From Halomonas beimenensis (GTDB lineage Bacteria; Pseudomonadota; Gammaproteobacteria; Pseudomonadales; Halomonadaceae), in the NCBI RefSeq assembly GCF_002549795.1, contig NZ_CP021435.1, forward strand, positions 1,116,001 through 1,180,000: a stretch of 64,000 bases of DNA. Direction: 5' to 3'. The stretch's first letter is position 1. The number at the start of each line of letters is the position of its first letter. Under the pieces are notes generated by a model, which did no database searches, was not told the origin of the DNA, and saw nothing but the letters and a program-made list of their open reading frames with translations. Shown one piece after another: positions 35,641 through 44,572 of the stretch. The translations under genes and the position numbers were made by a program.

Positions 35641-35647
35641 CGGGATC

Positions 35648-35724
35648 TGGTGGCTACGCCCTGACTCGAACAGGGGACCCCATCATTATGAGTGATGTGC
35701 TCTAACCAACTGAGCTACGTAGCC
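35648..35724 (-). tRNA. tRNA-Met (CAT), elongator, copy 2
   Basis: Identical over 77 bases to the gene at 28080-28156 but inverted. CCA is encoded. It lies 55 bases from the ychF 3' end on the same strand, so it may be cut from the ychF transcript. Confidence 0.95.
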
Positions 35725-35779
35725 GTGCAACGGGGGCGAATATTACCGGTGCCGCCCCCGCCCGTCAAGGACTCGGGCC

Positions 35780-36871
35780 TCAGACGTTGAAGCGGAAGTG
35801 GATGACGTCGCCATCCTGGACGACATAGTCCTTGCCTTCCAGGCGCCACTTGCCGGCGTCCTTGGCGCCCTGCTCGCCGCCCAGCGCCACAAAGTCCTCG
35901 TAGCTCACCACTTCCGCGCGGATGAACCCCTTCTGGAAGTCGGTGTGGATCACGCCGGCGGCCTCCGGCGCGGTGGCGCCCTGCTTGACGGTCCAGGCGC
36001 GGACCTCCTTCACCCCGGCGGTGAAGTAGGTCTGCAGGCCGAGCAGGGCATAACCGGCGCGGATCACCCGATCCAGGCCCGGCTCCTCCATGCCCATCTC
36101 GTCGAGGAACATGGCGCGTTCCTCGTCCTCCAGCTCGGCGATCTCCGCCTCGATCTGGTTGCACACCGGCACCACCACCGCGCCTTCCTCGGCGGCGATC
36201 TCGTTGACCACCGCCAGGTAGGGATTGTCCTCGAAGCCGTCCTCGTTGACGTTGGCGATGTACATGGTGGGCTTGAGGGTCAGGAAGCCGAAGCTCTTCA
36301 GCTGACGCTTCTCGTCGTCGTCCAGGCCGAAGCTGCGCAGCGGCTGGCCCTCGGCGAGGTGGGGCTGGATGCGGTCGAGGATGGCCTTGGTGGCGATGGC
36401 CTCCTTGTCGCCGCCCTTGACCACCCGGGCCAGGCGCTGGATGGCGCGCTCGACCGTGTCCAGGTCGGCCAGGGCCAGCTCCAGGTTGATGGTCTCGATG
36501 TCGGCGCGGGGATCGACCTGGTTCGACACGTGGATGACGTTGTCGTTGTCGAAGCAGCGCACCACGTGGGCGATGGCCTGGGTCTCGCGGATGTTGGCCA
36601 GGAACTGGTTGCCCAGGCCCTCGCCCTTGGAGGCGCCCGCCACCAGGCCGGCGATGTCGACGAACTCCATGGTGGTGGGGATGACCTTCTCGGGCTTGAC
36701 GATCTCGGCCAGCCGGTCGAGCCGGGGGTCCGGCATCGGCACGATGCCCACGTTGGGCTCGATGGTGCAGAAGGGGAAGTTCTCGGCGTCGATGCCCGAC
36801 TTGGTCAGGGCATTGAAGAGGGTGGACTTGCCCACGTTGGGCAGGCCGACGATACCGCAGTTGAAACCCAT
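35780..36871 (-). CDS. ychF: Ribosome-binding ATPase YchF (Obg-like)
   Basis: This is a TRAFAC-class P-loop ATPase, 363 aa, exactly the family length. The P-loop is [12 protein letters not shown] at residues 8-19, and the specificity loop is NVNEDG (NxxE instead of NKxD), the feature that makes YchF prefer ATP. A coiled-coil insert follows the G domain, and a C-terminal TGS domain covers about 278-361 ([18 protein letters not shown]). It binds ribosomes and acts in stress responses. Together with pth on the same strand it forms the common pth-ychF pair, here split by a third heptamer array. Confidence 0.97.
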   Translation of the reverse strand: MGFNCGIVGLPNVGKSTLFNALTKSGIDAENFPFCTIEPNVGIVPMPDPRLDRLAEIVKPEKVIPTTMEFVDIAGLVAGASKGEGLGNQFLANIRETQAIAHVVRCFDNDNVIHVSNQVDPRADIETINLELALADLDTVERAIQRLARVVKGGDKEAIATKAILDRIQPHLAEGQPLRSFGLDDDEKRQLKSFGFLTLKPTMYIANVNEDGFEDNPYLAVVNEIAAEEGAVVVPVCNQIEAEIAELEDEERAMFLDEMGMEEPGLDRVIRAGYALLGLQTYFTAGVKEVRAWTVKQGATAPEAAGVIHTDFQKGFIRAEVVSYEDFVALGGEQGAKDAGKWRLEGKDYVVQDGDVIHFRFNV

Positions 36872-37237
36872 GGGATCTTCCTGGAAAGAGAGTTCGATGG
36901 TGGCGATTGGCCGGTATTCTACGGGACGCCTTCGGCGCGAGCCACAAGCCTGAAGCTGGAAGCTGGAAGAAGCCCCCTACCGGGCTTCGCACGGAGCGAT
37001 AAGCAATAAGCTTGAAGCTGGAAGAGCCCGGATTCCGTCCGGGAGATTGGAGCTGGAAGAGCGGCACTGCGTGCCTGGAAGCTGGAAGAAACCCTTTGAC
37101 TAGGATTCTGGGGGCAATATGCTGCCTTCCAGCTTCCAGCTTCCAGCTTCCAGCTTCCAGCTTCCAGCTTCCAGCTTCCAGCTTCCAGCTTCCAGCTTCC
37201 AGCTTCCAGCTTCCAGCTTCCAGCTGGCTTTTCCGCC
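36872..37237 (-). other. Composite repeat-rich gap between pth and ychF
   Basis: This gap of 366 bases is filled with GAAGCTGGAAGA modules (about 36951-36970, 37011-37026, 37051-37060, 37075-37090) separated by short hairpins: AGCCC..GGGCT near 36971, CCCGGA..TCCGGG at 37027-37043 and GGCAC..GTGCC near 37063. It is followed by the 14-copy CTTCCAG array. The block just before the array matches the block before the 11.8 kb array. I see no coding capacity beyond repeat-derived open frames. Confidence 0.85.
37126..37223 (+). repeat. Heptamer array, 14 perfect copies of CTTCCAG
   Basis: 98 uninterrupted bases, the same unit as the array at 11827-11910. On the minus strand it lies 14 bases beyond the pth stop codon. 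The four bases before both CTTCCAG arrays are also shared (CTGC). Confidence 0.97.
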
Positions 37238-37251
37238 TCAGGCGGAAAAGC
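37227..37251 (-). other. Hairpin with the pth stop codon as its loop
   Basis: GCTTTTCCGCC and GGCGGAAAAGC pair perfectly (11 bp); the three-base loop is exactly the pth TGA. There is no U-run after it on the minus strand. It could stabilise the 3' end of pth mRNA or affect termination. Confidence 0.7.
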
Positions 37252-37822
37252 TGTGCAGCCGCTGCATCGCGCGGGTCCAGTCGCCGGCCACGGCCTGGGG
37301 CAGGGTGGCCAGGCACTCGTCGATGGCCGCGTCGATGGCGGTGCGGTCGGCCTTGCCCGGTCGGCCCAGCACGTAGTTGGTGACCAGCCGGGCGTCGCCG
37401 GGGTGCCCGATGCCGATGCGCAGGCGGTGGAAGGACTTGTCGTTGCCCAGCGCGCGGATGATGTCGCGCAGCCCGTTATGGCCGCCATGGCCGCCACCGG
37501 TCTTGTAGCGGGCGGTGCCGGGCGGCAGGTCCAGCTCGTCGTGGGCCACCACCCGCTCCCCCGGGGCGAGCTTGAAGAACTGCACCAGCGCCGCCACGGC
37601 CCCGCCGCTGCGATTCATGAAGGTGGTGGGCTCGAGCAGGTGCAGATCCTGATCGCCCAGGCGGATGCGGGCGTAGCGCCCCAGGAACTTCTTGTCCGGG
37701 CGCAGCTCGGTGCCGCTGTCCCGTGCCAGGGCCTCGAGCAGCCAGGCACCGGCGTTGTGCCGGGTGGCTTCGTATTCCGTGCCGGGGTTGGCCAGCCCGA
37801 TGATGGCTTTGACCTGACTCAT
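37238..37822 (-). CDS. pth: Peptidyl-tRNA hydrolase
   Basis: Pth recycles tRNA by hydrolysing peptidyl-tRNA, 194 aa, the normal size. Active-site residues are visible: Asn in GLANPG, the catalytic His in TRHNAGAW, Asn in FMNRSGGA, Asp in HDELDLPPG and Asn in GGHGGHNGLRD. ATG 37822 follows GGAGG at eight bases. It lies downstream of rplY and prs on the same strand, as in many gammaproteobacteria; a strong terminator after rplY separates it, so it likely has its own promoter in the 160-base gap. Confidence 0.96.
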   Translation of the reverse strand: MSQVKAIIGLANPGTEYEATRHNAGAWLLEALARDSGTELRPDKKFLGRYARIRLGDQDLHLLEPTTFMNRSGGAVAALVQFFKLAPGERVVAHDELDLPPGTARYKTGGGHGGHNGLRDIIRALGNDKSFHRLRIGIGHPGDARLVTNYVLGRPGKADRTAIDAAIDECLATLPQAVAGDWTRAMQRLHSFSA

Positions 37823-37904
37823 CTTCGCTGCCTCCAACGAATCATCTGGAACGACTCCTGGCATCGCGCCGGCGGAGGGAGGTCCGCCGGCGGCGGTGGG
37901 CCAC

Positions 37905-37933
37905 AAAAAAAATCAAGCGCCGGAGCGCTTGAT
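37905..37933 (-). terminator. Rho-independent terminator of rplY
   Basis: On the minus strand: stem ATCAAGCGC/GCGCTTGAT, four-base loop, then T8. Starts 50 bases after the rplY stop. Confidence 0.93.
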
Positions 37934-37982
37934 CGGGATGACGCGAGCCGCGCCCTGCGGCGCGGCCCTGGGCGACGCCGAG

Positions 37983-38636
37983 TTACTCGGCGCTGCCTTC
38001 GCCCTCTTCGCCTTCGCCCTCGGCTTCCTCGCCTTCCTCGGCTTCCTCGCCGCGGACCTTGGCCTGGGTGATGCTCAGCACGGCGTTGTCATACTCCTCG
38101 CCGTGGCTCAGGGCCACCAGGGTCACGCCGGCCGGCACGCTCAGGTCGGACAGGTGCAGGGTGGTACCCAGGGCGACATCGGCGATGTCGACTTCCAGGT
38201 AGTCCGGCAGGTCCTTCGGCAGGCAGCTGACCTCGACCTCGTTGGCCAGGACGTGCAGCTCGCCGCCCTCATCCTTGACGCCCTTGGCGGTCTCGGCGTT
38301 CACCACGTGCAGCGGGACGCGCATGGTGATCTCGTGGGTGGCGTCGATGCGCATGAAGTCGGCGTGGGTCACCAGCGGCTTGTAGGGGTGACGCTGGAGG
38401 TCACGCACCACGACCTGCTGGTCCTTGCCGTCGACCTTCAGGTTGATCACGGAAGAGAAGAAGGCCTCTTCCTCGATCGCCTTGTAGAAGCTGGTCTTGT
38501 CGACGGCGATGGGCTGCGGCGCCTGCTCGCCACCATAGATGATGGCCGGCACCTGCTCGTTCGCACGACGCAGGCGGCGGCTCGCACCTTTCCCCAGGTC
38601 GTTACGAACGCTGGCTGTGAGAGTGTAGTCGGACAT
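37983..38636 (-). CDS. rplY: 50S ribosomal protein L25, CTC form
   Basis: L25 binds 5S rRNA. At 217 aa this is the long CTC type: an N-terminal L25 domain ([28 protein letters not shown]) and a C-terminal beta domain to about 190. The last ~25 residues are an acidic tail of Glu/Gly ([19 protein letters not shown]), stronger than in non-halophiles and in keeping with a salt-adapted proteome. ATG 38636 is preferred over upstream in-frame starts because it matches L25 proteins (MSDYTLTA) and has AGAGGCAA upstream. It follows prs by 127 bases and ends at a clear terminator. Confidence 0.95.
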   Translation of the reverse strand: MSDYTLTASVRNDLGKGASRRLRRANEQVPAIIYGGEQAPQPIAVDKTSFYKAIEEEAFFSSVINLKVDGKDQQVVVRDLQRHPYKPLVTHADFMRIDATHEITMRVPLHVVNAETAKGVKDEGGELHVLANEVEVSCLPKDLPDYLEVDIADVALGTTLHLSDLSVPAGVTLVALSHGEEYDNAVLSITQAKVRGEEAEEGEEAEGEGEEGEGSAE

Positions 38637-38763
38637 GGGATTGCCTCTTGCTTTGAAGTAAGGAGCCACCGAGGCCCGCGACCAGGCCTCGGTGGTTCCA
38701 TTCGCTCCGGCGAGCCGGAGCACGTTATCCGCGCGATGTCCTGCGGCGGCGACGGGCGCGCGC

Positions 38764-39705
38764 TCAGTGGAACATGGCGCTGACGGATTCCTCGTTGCTG
38801 ACGCGGCGGATCGCCTCGGCGATCAGGCCGGCCACGCTGAGCTGACGGATGCGGCCGCTGCGCCGGGCCGGCTCGGCGAGGGGGATGGTGTCGGTGACCA
38901 CCACCTCGTCGAGCACCGAACCGGTGATGTTGTCCACCGCGGGGCCCGACAGGATCGGGTGGGTGGCGTAGGCCACCACGCGGCGCGCGCCGTGATCCTT
39001 GAGTGCCTCGCCGGCCTTGCACAGGGTGCCGGCGGTGTCGATCATGTCGTCCACCACCACGCAGGTGCGATCCTGGATCTCGCCGATGATATGCATCACC
39101 TGGGCCTGGTTGGCCTGGGGGCGACGCTTGTCGATGATCGCCAGGTCGGCATTGAGCTGCTTGGCGATCGCCCTGGCGCGGACCACGCCGCCGACATCGG
39201 GCGACACCACGACCAGGTCGTCGTAGTTCTGGCGCTCGATGTCGTCGAGCAGGATCGGCGAGCCGTAGACGTTGTCCACCGGGACGTCGAAGAAGCCCTG
39301 GATCTGGTCGGCATGGAGGTCCATGGTCATGACCCGGTCGACGCCGGCCTTGACCATCATGTCGGCGACGATCTTGGCGGAGATCGGTACCCGCGCGGAG
39401 CGGACGCGACGGTCCTGGCGGGCATAGCCGAAGTAGGGGACCACGGCGGTGACCCGGCTGGCGGAGGCCCGGCGCAGGGCGTCCACCATCAGGATCATCT
39501 CCATCAGGTTGTCGTTGGTCGGTGCACAGGTGGGCTGCAGGACGAACACGTCCTTGCCGCGCACGTTCTCGTTGATCTCGACCGCGACTTCGCCGTCACT
39601 GAACTGGCCGACTGTGGCGTTGCCCAGCCGGTTGTCCAGGCTCTCGGCAACCTTCTGGGCGAGTTCGGGATTGGCGTTCCCGGCGAAAACCATCAATTTT
39701 GACAC
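38764..39705 (-). CDS. prs: Ribose-phosphate pyrophosphokinase
   Basis: Prs makes PRPP from ribose-5-phosphate and ATP for nucleotide, histidine and tryptophan synthesis; 313 aa. Motifs are the N-terminal [14 protein letters not shown], the flexible loop [12 protein letters not shown], the PRPP-binding [13 protein letters not shown] and the KRRP strand. GTG 39705 is the start, with AGGTGG upstream. It lies between tRNA-Gln and rplY on one strand, the usual ispE-tRNA-prs-rplY arrangement, and may be cotranscribed with the tRNA. Confidence 0.96.
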   Translation of the reverse strand: MSKLMVFAGNANPELAQKVAESLDNRLGNATVGQFSDGEVAVEINENVRGKDVFVLQPTCAPTNDNLMEMILMVDALRRASASRVTAVVPYFGYARQDRRVRSARVPISAKIVADMMVKAGVDRVMTMDLHADQIQGFFDVPVDNVYGSPILLDDIERQNYDDLVVVSPDVGGVVRARAIAKQLNADLAIIDKRRPQANQAQVMHIIGEIQDRTCVVVDDMIDTAGTLCKAGEALKDHGARRVVAYATHPILSGPAVDNITGSVLDEVVVTDTIPLAEPARRSGRIRQLSVAGLIAEAIRRVSNEESVSAMFH

Positions 39706-39766
39706 GCGCAGCCACCTTTGCAGTGTTGGGTCATCAGGGTTTGGATCGGGTCGTCCGGAAGGGAAA

Positions 39767-39841
39767 TGGCTGGGGTAGCAGGATTCGAACCTGCGCATGG
39801 CGATACCAAAAACCGCTGCCTTACCGCTTGGCTATACCCCA
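39767..39841 (-). tRNA. tRNA-Gln (TTG)
   Basis: 75 bases with encoded CCA, acceptor TGGGGTA/TACCCCA, anticodon TTG in the loop TTTTGGT, and T-loop TTCGAAT. It sits between ispE and prs, a conserved position in many gammaproteobacteria. Confidence 0.94.
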
Positions 39842-39889
39842 GCAACCTTTACCGTGCCGGATCGAGCCTTGGGCCGCCGTGGAGGGCGG

Positions 39890-40747
39890 TCATCGATCCA
39901 GAGCATCATGGAGAGGAGAGCGATTGCATCCGCGGGCCTTGAAGGCCTGCCAGCGCTTCGGCATCTCGGCCAGCAGCGCCTCGGCATCCGTCTCGTGTTC
40001 CAGCCGGGCGAAGACACAGGCGCCGGTGCCGGTCAGCATCGCGGGTGCCCTGTCGCTCAACCAGTCGAGCGCGCTTGCGACCTCGGGATAGCGCTCCCGG
40101 ACCGTGGCCTCGCAGTCGTTGCGCCAGCTCGCCGTTCCCCCCTGAAGTGCGCGCGCCATGGTAATCGGGGCCGTATCCCGTGTCAATTGCGGCGCCTGGA
40201 ACACCGCCGGCGTGGACACCGCCACGCCGGGATGGACCACCACGAACCAGGGCGTGTCGAGGTCCACCGGCGTGAGCCTCTCGCCCACGCCTTCGGCCCA
40301 GGCGGCGTGGCCGTGCACGAACACCGGCACGTCGGCGCCCAGGGCCAGGCCCACCGCGGCGAGCGCCTCCAGGGACAGGCCCAGCCCCCAGAGGCGGTTG
40401 AGACCGATCAGGGCGGTGGCGGCATCGCTGCTGCCACCGCCCAGGCCGCCGCCCATGGGCAGGCGCTTGAGCAGGTGGAGGTCGGCGCCGCGGCGACAGC
40501 CGGTGGCCTCGCGCAGCCGTCGGGCCGCGCGCAGGATCAGGTTGTCCGCATCGGCGACGCCTTCCAGGGCCGGCGTCAGGGACAGCTCGGCGTCGTCCCG
40601 TGGGGCGAGGGTCAGGGTGTCGCCGTGATCGAGGAACTGGAACAGTGTCTGCAGCTCATGGTAGCCGTCGGCGCGCCGGCCGGTGATGTGCAGCATGCGG
40701 TTGAGCTTGGCCGGGGCGGGCAGGACCAGGGGCGGAAGGTCAGACAT
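39890..40747 (-). CDS. ispE: 4-diphosphocytidyl-2-C-methyl-D-erythritol kinase
   Basis: IspE phosphorylates CDP-ME in the MEP isoprenoid pathway; 285 aa. GHMP-kinase motifs are PAKLNRMLHITGRRADGYHEL at the N-terminus, the ATP loop LPMGGGLGGGSSDAATALIGL at about 97-117, and the C-terminal MLTGTGACVFARLE. The start overlaps the end of lolB by eight bases, indicating coupling. The lolB-ispE-tRNA-prs order is conserved. Confidence 0.96.
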   Translation of the reverse strand: MSDLPPLVLPAPAKLNRMLHITGRRADGYHELQTLFQFLDHGDTLTLAPRDDAELSLTPALEGVADADNLILRAARRLREATGCRRGADLHLLKRLPMGGGLGGGSSDAATALIGLNRLWGLGLSLEALAAVGLALGADVPVFVHGHAAWAEGVGERLTPVDLDTPWFVVVHPGVAVSTPAVFQAPQLTRDTAPITMARALQGGTASWRNDCEATVRERYPEVASALDWLSDRAPAMLTGTGACVFARLEHETDAEALLAEMPKRWQAFKARGCNRSPLHDALDR

Positions 40748-41360
40748 CGAGGAGCTCCGGCTGCCAGCGGGTGACCACGAGGGTGACGTCCAGGTCGCCG
40801 TAGGTCAGCGTCATGCGTCGGGGAAGCCAGAGACCGTCGGCCCGGGTCCAGTCGCGATAGTCGATGGTCCAGCCGTCCTGCTCGAGGCGGGCCGGGAAGC
40901 CCCGGCCATCGCGTTCCAGGCGATGCGGGCGCGCCGCCGCCGGCAGCCCCCGCACCCAGTCGGTCAGTGCCGCCACCGGCAGCGACCAGCCGAGGCGCTG
41001 GCGCATCAGCGCCTCGGGGCTCTCGGCCTCGAAGCGCCCCTCCCCGGTGGTCAGGGAGACGCGGCCCGTCCGGCCCTCCAGTACGCTGCGACCGCTGCCG
41101 AAGGGGCCGCTGAGCAGCAGGCGGAAGTGGTAGGGCGTCTGGCGCCAGTCCAGGTTGGCGCTGGTGGAGTCATCGGGGGTGCGCAGGCCGACCTTGCCGG
41201 TCAGCTCCCAGGTGTCGAGGGTCGCCAGTCGTGCGCGCTGGGCCTCCCAGGTCTCGGCGCTGCGCGTCGCGTCCGTGGGTGCCGGCCGGCTGGCGCAACC
41301 GGCCAGCAGGCCGAAGGCGAGCACCAGCCAGAACAAGGAGAGGAGAGCGGGACGTCGCAT
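40740..41360 (-). CDS. lolB: Outer-membrane lipoprotein-insertion factor LolB
   Basis: LolB receives lipoproteins from LolA and inserts them into the outer membrane; 206 aa. A lipoprotein signal peptide is present with lipobox LLAGC and the modified Cys near residue 20. The mature part matches the LolB fold: WELTGKVGLRTPDDSTSANLDW and the GPFGSGRSVLEG and GLPAAARPHRLERDGRG stretches. ATG 41360 was chosen as it begins the signal peptide; an upstream in-frame start would spoil it. The gene follows the TPR lipoprotein gene by 22 bases. Confidence 0.94.
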   Translation of the reverse strand: MRRPALLSLFWLVLAFGLLAGCASRPAPTDATRSAETWEAQRARLATLDTWELTGKVGLRTPDDSTSANLDWRQTPYHFRLLLSGPFGSGRSVLEGRTGRVSLTTGEGRFEAESPEALMRQRLGWSLPVAALTDWVRGLPAAARPHRLERDGRGFPARLEQDGWTIDYRDWTRADGLWLPRRMTLTYGDLDVTLVVTRWQPELLDV

Positions 41361-41382
41361 GGTCGATTCCGTCAGGGGTGGG

Positions 41383-43101
41383 TCAGGGCGCAAGCGCGGG
41401 TATGCGCTCGAGCAGCTCGTCGATCCGCGGGCGCGTCTCGAAGCGTTCCAGGGCGGTGGCCATCAGCTCGCGGGCCCGCTCCCGCCGGTCGAGCGCCCAG
41501 AGCACCTCGATCAGGTGGGCGCCGACCTCCTGGTCGGGCAGGGCGTCCCAGGCCCGTTCCAGCCACGGCAGGGCCGCCTCGGGGTCGCCGAGCCGATATT
41601 CGACCCATCCCCGGCTGTCGAGGATGGCCGGGTTGTCCGGCTCGATCTCGAGGGCGCGCTCGATCAGCGCCCTGGCCTCCTCGAGGCGGCCCTCGAGGTT
41701 CTCGTCGGCCAGGGTGTAGCCCAGGGCGTTCAGGGCGTTGGCGTTGTCGGGATCGCGCGCGATGATGGCGCGCAGGTCGGCTTCCATCGCCGCCAGGTCC
41801 CCGTCCTGGTAGGCACGCATGGCCCGTTGGTAACGCAGCCGGGCATCGTCGGGGTCGGCGGCGAGGCGGCTGTCGAGCAGGGCGTCCGCCTGGGCCCTCG
41901 CCCCGGCCTCGTCGAGCAGCTCGACCTCCAGGGCGGTCAGGGAGGAGGCGGCCTCGGGGTGACGCAGGCGCTCGATGCGCAGGAAGGCGCGGGCGTCGAG
42001 CAGCCGGTCGTCCTCGATCAGCATGCGCGCCGCACTGGCCCGGGAAAACAGGAATTCCTCGCCTTCCGGTACCTGGCGGTAATAGAGGAGGGCGTTGTCC
42101 ACCTCGCCCTCCTGCTCGGCGATCCCGCCGAGCAGCAGGAAGGCCAGGGGCGGGGTGTCGTCGCCGCCGGTCAAGGGCAGCAGCAGGCGGCGGGCCGGGC
42201 GCGGGTGGCCTTCCTCGAGATAGAGGCGGGCCAGGGCCAGGCGCAGTTCGGGACGGTCGCCGTGGTCGGCCAGCAGGGCATCGGTGTGGGCCTCGGCGCG
42301 TGCCAGGTTGTCCAGGCGGATCTCGGCCTGGGCCAGCAACAGCATCAGCCGGGGATCGCCGGTCGCTACAGCCAGTCCTTCCCTGGCCGAGGCCCGGGCG
42401 CGTTCCGGGGCGCCACTCTCCAGGGCCAGCATCGCGCGGACGCGCCAGGCCTCGGGCTGCTCGGGGAAGCGTTCGATCAGCTGCTCGAGCCGCCGATGCG
42501 ACGCCTCGATGTCGCCCTCGGCGGCCTCGAGCAGCGTCATGGCGAGGCCGGCCTCCAGGTCGTCGGCCTCGGCCTCCGCCAGGTGCTCGGCGAGGCGCCT
42601 CCTGAGCGGAGTCGGGTCGGCGCCGGCCTCCAGGGCTCCCTCGACGAAGTCCAGCAGTGAGCCCGTGTCCTCCCCGTCCAGCGTCAGGCGCTGTTCCAGG
42701 GCGGTGCTCCAGTCGCCGCGCTGCATGGCCAGGCTGGCCAGCAGGCGGGCGGGAGCCTCGCTGCCGGGGGTCAGGGCCTGCCAGCGACGGGCGGCTTCCT
42801 CGAGCAGCGCCGGATCCTCGTCGAATCGCGCGGCCAGGGCGGCCCGCCGGGCGAGCTCGGGGGCCCCGTAGCGTTCCGCGGTGGCCAGGAAGCCGCGGGT
42901 GGCGCGACGGTAGTCGCCGCGCTGCCCCGCGAGCTCTGCCACCAGTAGGGTCGACAGGCCCTCGGCGTCGAGACCGCGGCTGACCGGCGGCGCATCGGCC
43001 AGCGGATCCTCGGCCTGGGACGGGGCGGGCAGGGCTTGGCAACCGCCGAGGGCGAGGGCCAGCCCGAGGGGGGCGAAGAGGGGGCGACGGAGAAGCGTCA
43101 T
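41383..43101 (-). CDS. TPR-repeat lipoprotein
   Basis: This is a 572-aa exported protein with a lipoprotein signal (LALALGGCQAL; Cys near residue 21) and at least ten tetratricopeptide-like helix pairs, for example AEIRLDNLARAEAHTDALLA, LDSRLAADPDDARLRYQRAM and LNALGYTLADENLEGRLEEA. It is very rich in Ala, Leu, Glu and Arg. It probably acts as an outer-membrane-attached scaffold. TPR proteins in this position upstream of lolB-ispE occur in pseudomonads, where their role is poorly defined. The start at 43101 is one of two (43119 also possible). It is divergent from hemA, with 192 bases between. Confidence 0.87.
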   Translation of the reverse strand: MTLLRRPLFAPLGLALALGGCQALPAPSQAEDPLADAPPVSRGLDAEGLSTLLVAELAGQRGDYRRATRGFLATAERYGAPELARRAALAARFDEDPALLEEAARRWQALTPGSEAPARLLASLAMQRGDWSTALEQRLTLDGEDTGSLLDFVEGALEAGADPTPLRRRLAEHLAEAEADDLEAGLAMTLLEAAEGDIEASHRRLEQLIERFPEQPEAWRVRAMLALESGAPERARASAREGLAVATGDPRLMLLLAQAEIRLDNLARAEAHTDALLADHGDRPELRLALARLYLEEGHPRPARRLLLPLTGGDDTPPLAFLLLGGIAEQEGEVDNALLYYRQVPEGEEFLFSRASAARMLIEDDRLLDARAFLRIERLRHPEAASSLTALEVELLDEAGARAQADALLDSRLAADPDDARLRYQRAMRAYQDGDLAAMEADLRAIIARDPDNANALNALGYTLADENLEGRLEEARALIERALEIEPDNPAILDSRGWVEYRLGDPEAALPWLERAWDALPDQEVGAHLIEVLWALDRRERARELMATALERFETRPRIDELLERIPALAP

Positions 43102-43215
43102 CAGGGATCCGCGGGGCATGCCGGTCTCGAGGTGTCGGTCGAGCCGCCAGCATAACGGCTTGACCGCGCCGGGCAAAGGCGCGGCCTTGCCGGGGCGCCT
43201 CGCGGCGATGGCCTG

Positions 43216-43224
43216 TGGTAGAAT
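43216..43224 (+). promoter_or_regulatory. Extended -10 element of the hemA promoter
   Basis: TGG followed by TAGAAT gives an extended -10 (TGN-TATAAT-like) 69 bases before hemA. No good -35 lies at normal spacing. Confidence 0.4.
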
Positions 43225-43293
43225 GCAGCGCCTTGGATCGGGTAGCGATCGCCGCTCACCCGCCGAAACACTCTCGCGAAGACGCCGACACGC

Positions 43294-44562
43294 ATGACGC
43301 TTCTTGCCCTGGGAATTAACCACCGGACCGCGACCATCGAGGTGCGCGAGCAGGTCGCCTTCACCCCCGCTCAGCTCGAGGCCGCCCTGGACGAGTTGCG
43401 GGTGCTGCCCGAGGTGCGGGAGGCGGCCGTGCTGTCCACCTGCAATCGTACCGAGCTGTATTGCGTCACCGAGGGGGACGGCGAGGGCGCGATCCTGGAG
43501 TGGCTGGGACGGTTCCACGGGCTCGAGGTGGAGGACCTGAGCCGTTGTGCCTATCACTACCTCGATGACGAGGCCGCCCGCCATCTCATGCGGGTCGCGG
43601 TCGGGCTCGATTCCATGGTGCTCGGCGAGCCCCAGATCCTGGGACAGCTCAAGGAAGCCTATCAGGTGGCGCGCCGGACCCGCGGGATGGGCGGCGAGCT
43701 GGAGTGCCTCTTCCAGCAGACCTTCGCCGTGGCCAAGCGGGTGCGCACCGAGACCGACATCGGCCGGAACCCGGTGTCGGTGGCCTACGCCGCGGTCAGC
43801 CTGGCCAGCCGCATCTTCGACGACTTCTCGCGCTCCCGGGCGCTGCTGATCGGCGCCGGCGAGACGATCGAGCTGGTGGCCCGCCATCTCCACGAGGCCG
43901 GGGTGCGCCGGCTGACCGTGGCCAACCGCACCCGGGAGCGGGCCGAGCAGCTCGCCGGCCCGCTGGGCGGCGAGGCCATCACCCTGGACGAGATCCCCGC
44001 GGCGCTGATCGACGCCGACATCGTCATCGCCTCCACCGCGGCGCCGTTGCCGATCCTCGGCAAGGGCATGGTCGAGCGGGCCCTCAAGCGTCGCCGTCAC
44101 CGGCCGGTGTTCATGGTCGACATCGCCGTGCCGCGGGACATCGAGCCCGAGGTGGGCGAGCTGGCCGACGTCTTCCTCTATACCGTCGATGACCTCGAGG
44201 AGGTCATCGAGGAGAACCGCCGCCATCGCCAGGTGGCCGCCGACCAGGCCGAGTCGTTGATCGAGCATGGCGTGGGTCGCTGGCAGCACGAGCGTCGCCT
44301 GCGCAGCGGCGGGGAGCTGATCCGTGACGTGCGTGCCCGGGGCGAGGCCCTGAGGGACCTGTCCCGGGATCAGGCCCTGGCGCGGCTGGCCCGCGGCGAG
44401 GACCCCGAGGCGGTGATCCGTCGCCTGGCCCACCAGCTGACCAATCGCCTGCTGCACCGCCCCACGGTGGCCCTGCGCGAGGCCGCCACCGACGAGCGCC
44501 AGGAGCTCCTGGAGGCGGCCGCGGCCCTGTTGCTGGACGATTCTTCCGACACTTCCCGATAG
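43294..44562 (+). CDS. hemA: Glutamyl-tRNA reductase
   Basis: HemA commits glutamate to tetrapyrrole synthesis by reducing Glu-tRNA to glutamate-1-semialdehyde; 422 aa. The catalytic Cys50 lies in [11 protein letters not shown]. Other signatures are the [15 protein letters not shown] motif, the NADPH-binding [16 protein letters not shown], and a C-terminal dimerisation helix region. The N-terminal [13 protein letters not shown] sequence is typical. It heads the hemA-prfA-prmC operon, with 10 bases to prfA, and could supply precursors for haem. Corrin synthesis is less likely because this window shows salvage genes only. Confidence 0.97.
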   Translation: MTLLALGINHRTATIEVREQVAFTPAQLEAALDELRVLPEVREAAVLSTCNRTELYCVTEGDGEGAILEWLGRFHGLEVEDLSRCAYHYLDDEAARHLMRVAVGLDSMVLGEPQILGQLKEAYQVARRTRGMGGELECLFQQTFAVAKRVRTETDIGRNPVSVAYAAVSLASRIFDDFSRSRALLIGAGETIELVARHLHEAGVRRLTVANRTRERAEQLAGPLGGEAITLDEIPAALIDADIVIASTAAPLPILGKGMVERALKRRRHRPVFMVDIAVPRDIEPEVGELADVFLYTVDDLEEVIEENRRHRQVAADQAESLIEHGVGRWQHERRLRSGGELIRDVRARGEALRDLSRDQALARLARGEDPEAVIRRLAHQLTNRLLHRPTVALREAATDERQELLEAAAALLLDDSSDTSR

Positions 44563-44572
44563 GACATCCTTG

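Noticed and set aside
41383..44457. Extension of the TPR lipoprotein frame to more than 1000 codons across hemA
   Set aside because: The extra N-terminal part is antisense to hemA. The lipoprotein signal peptide begins at 43101, and hemA on the other strand is certain.
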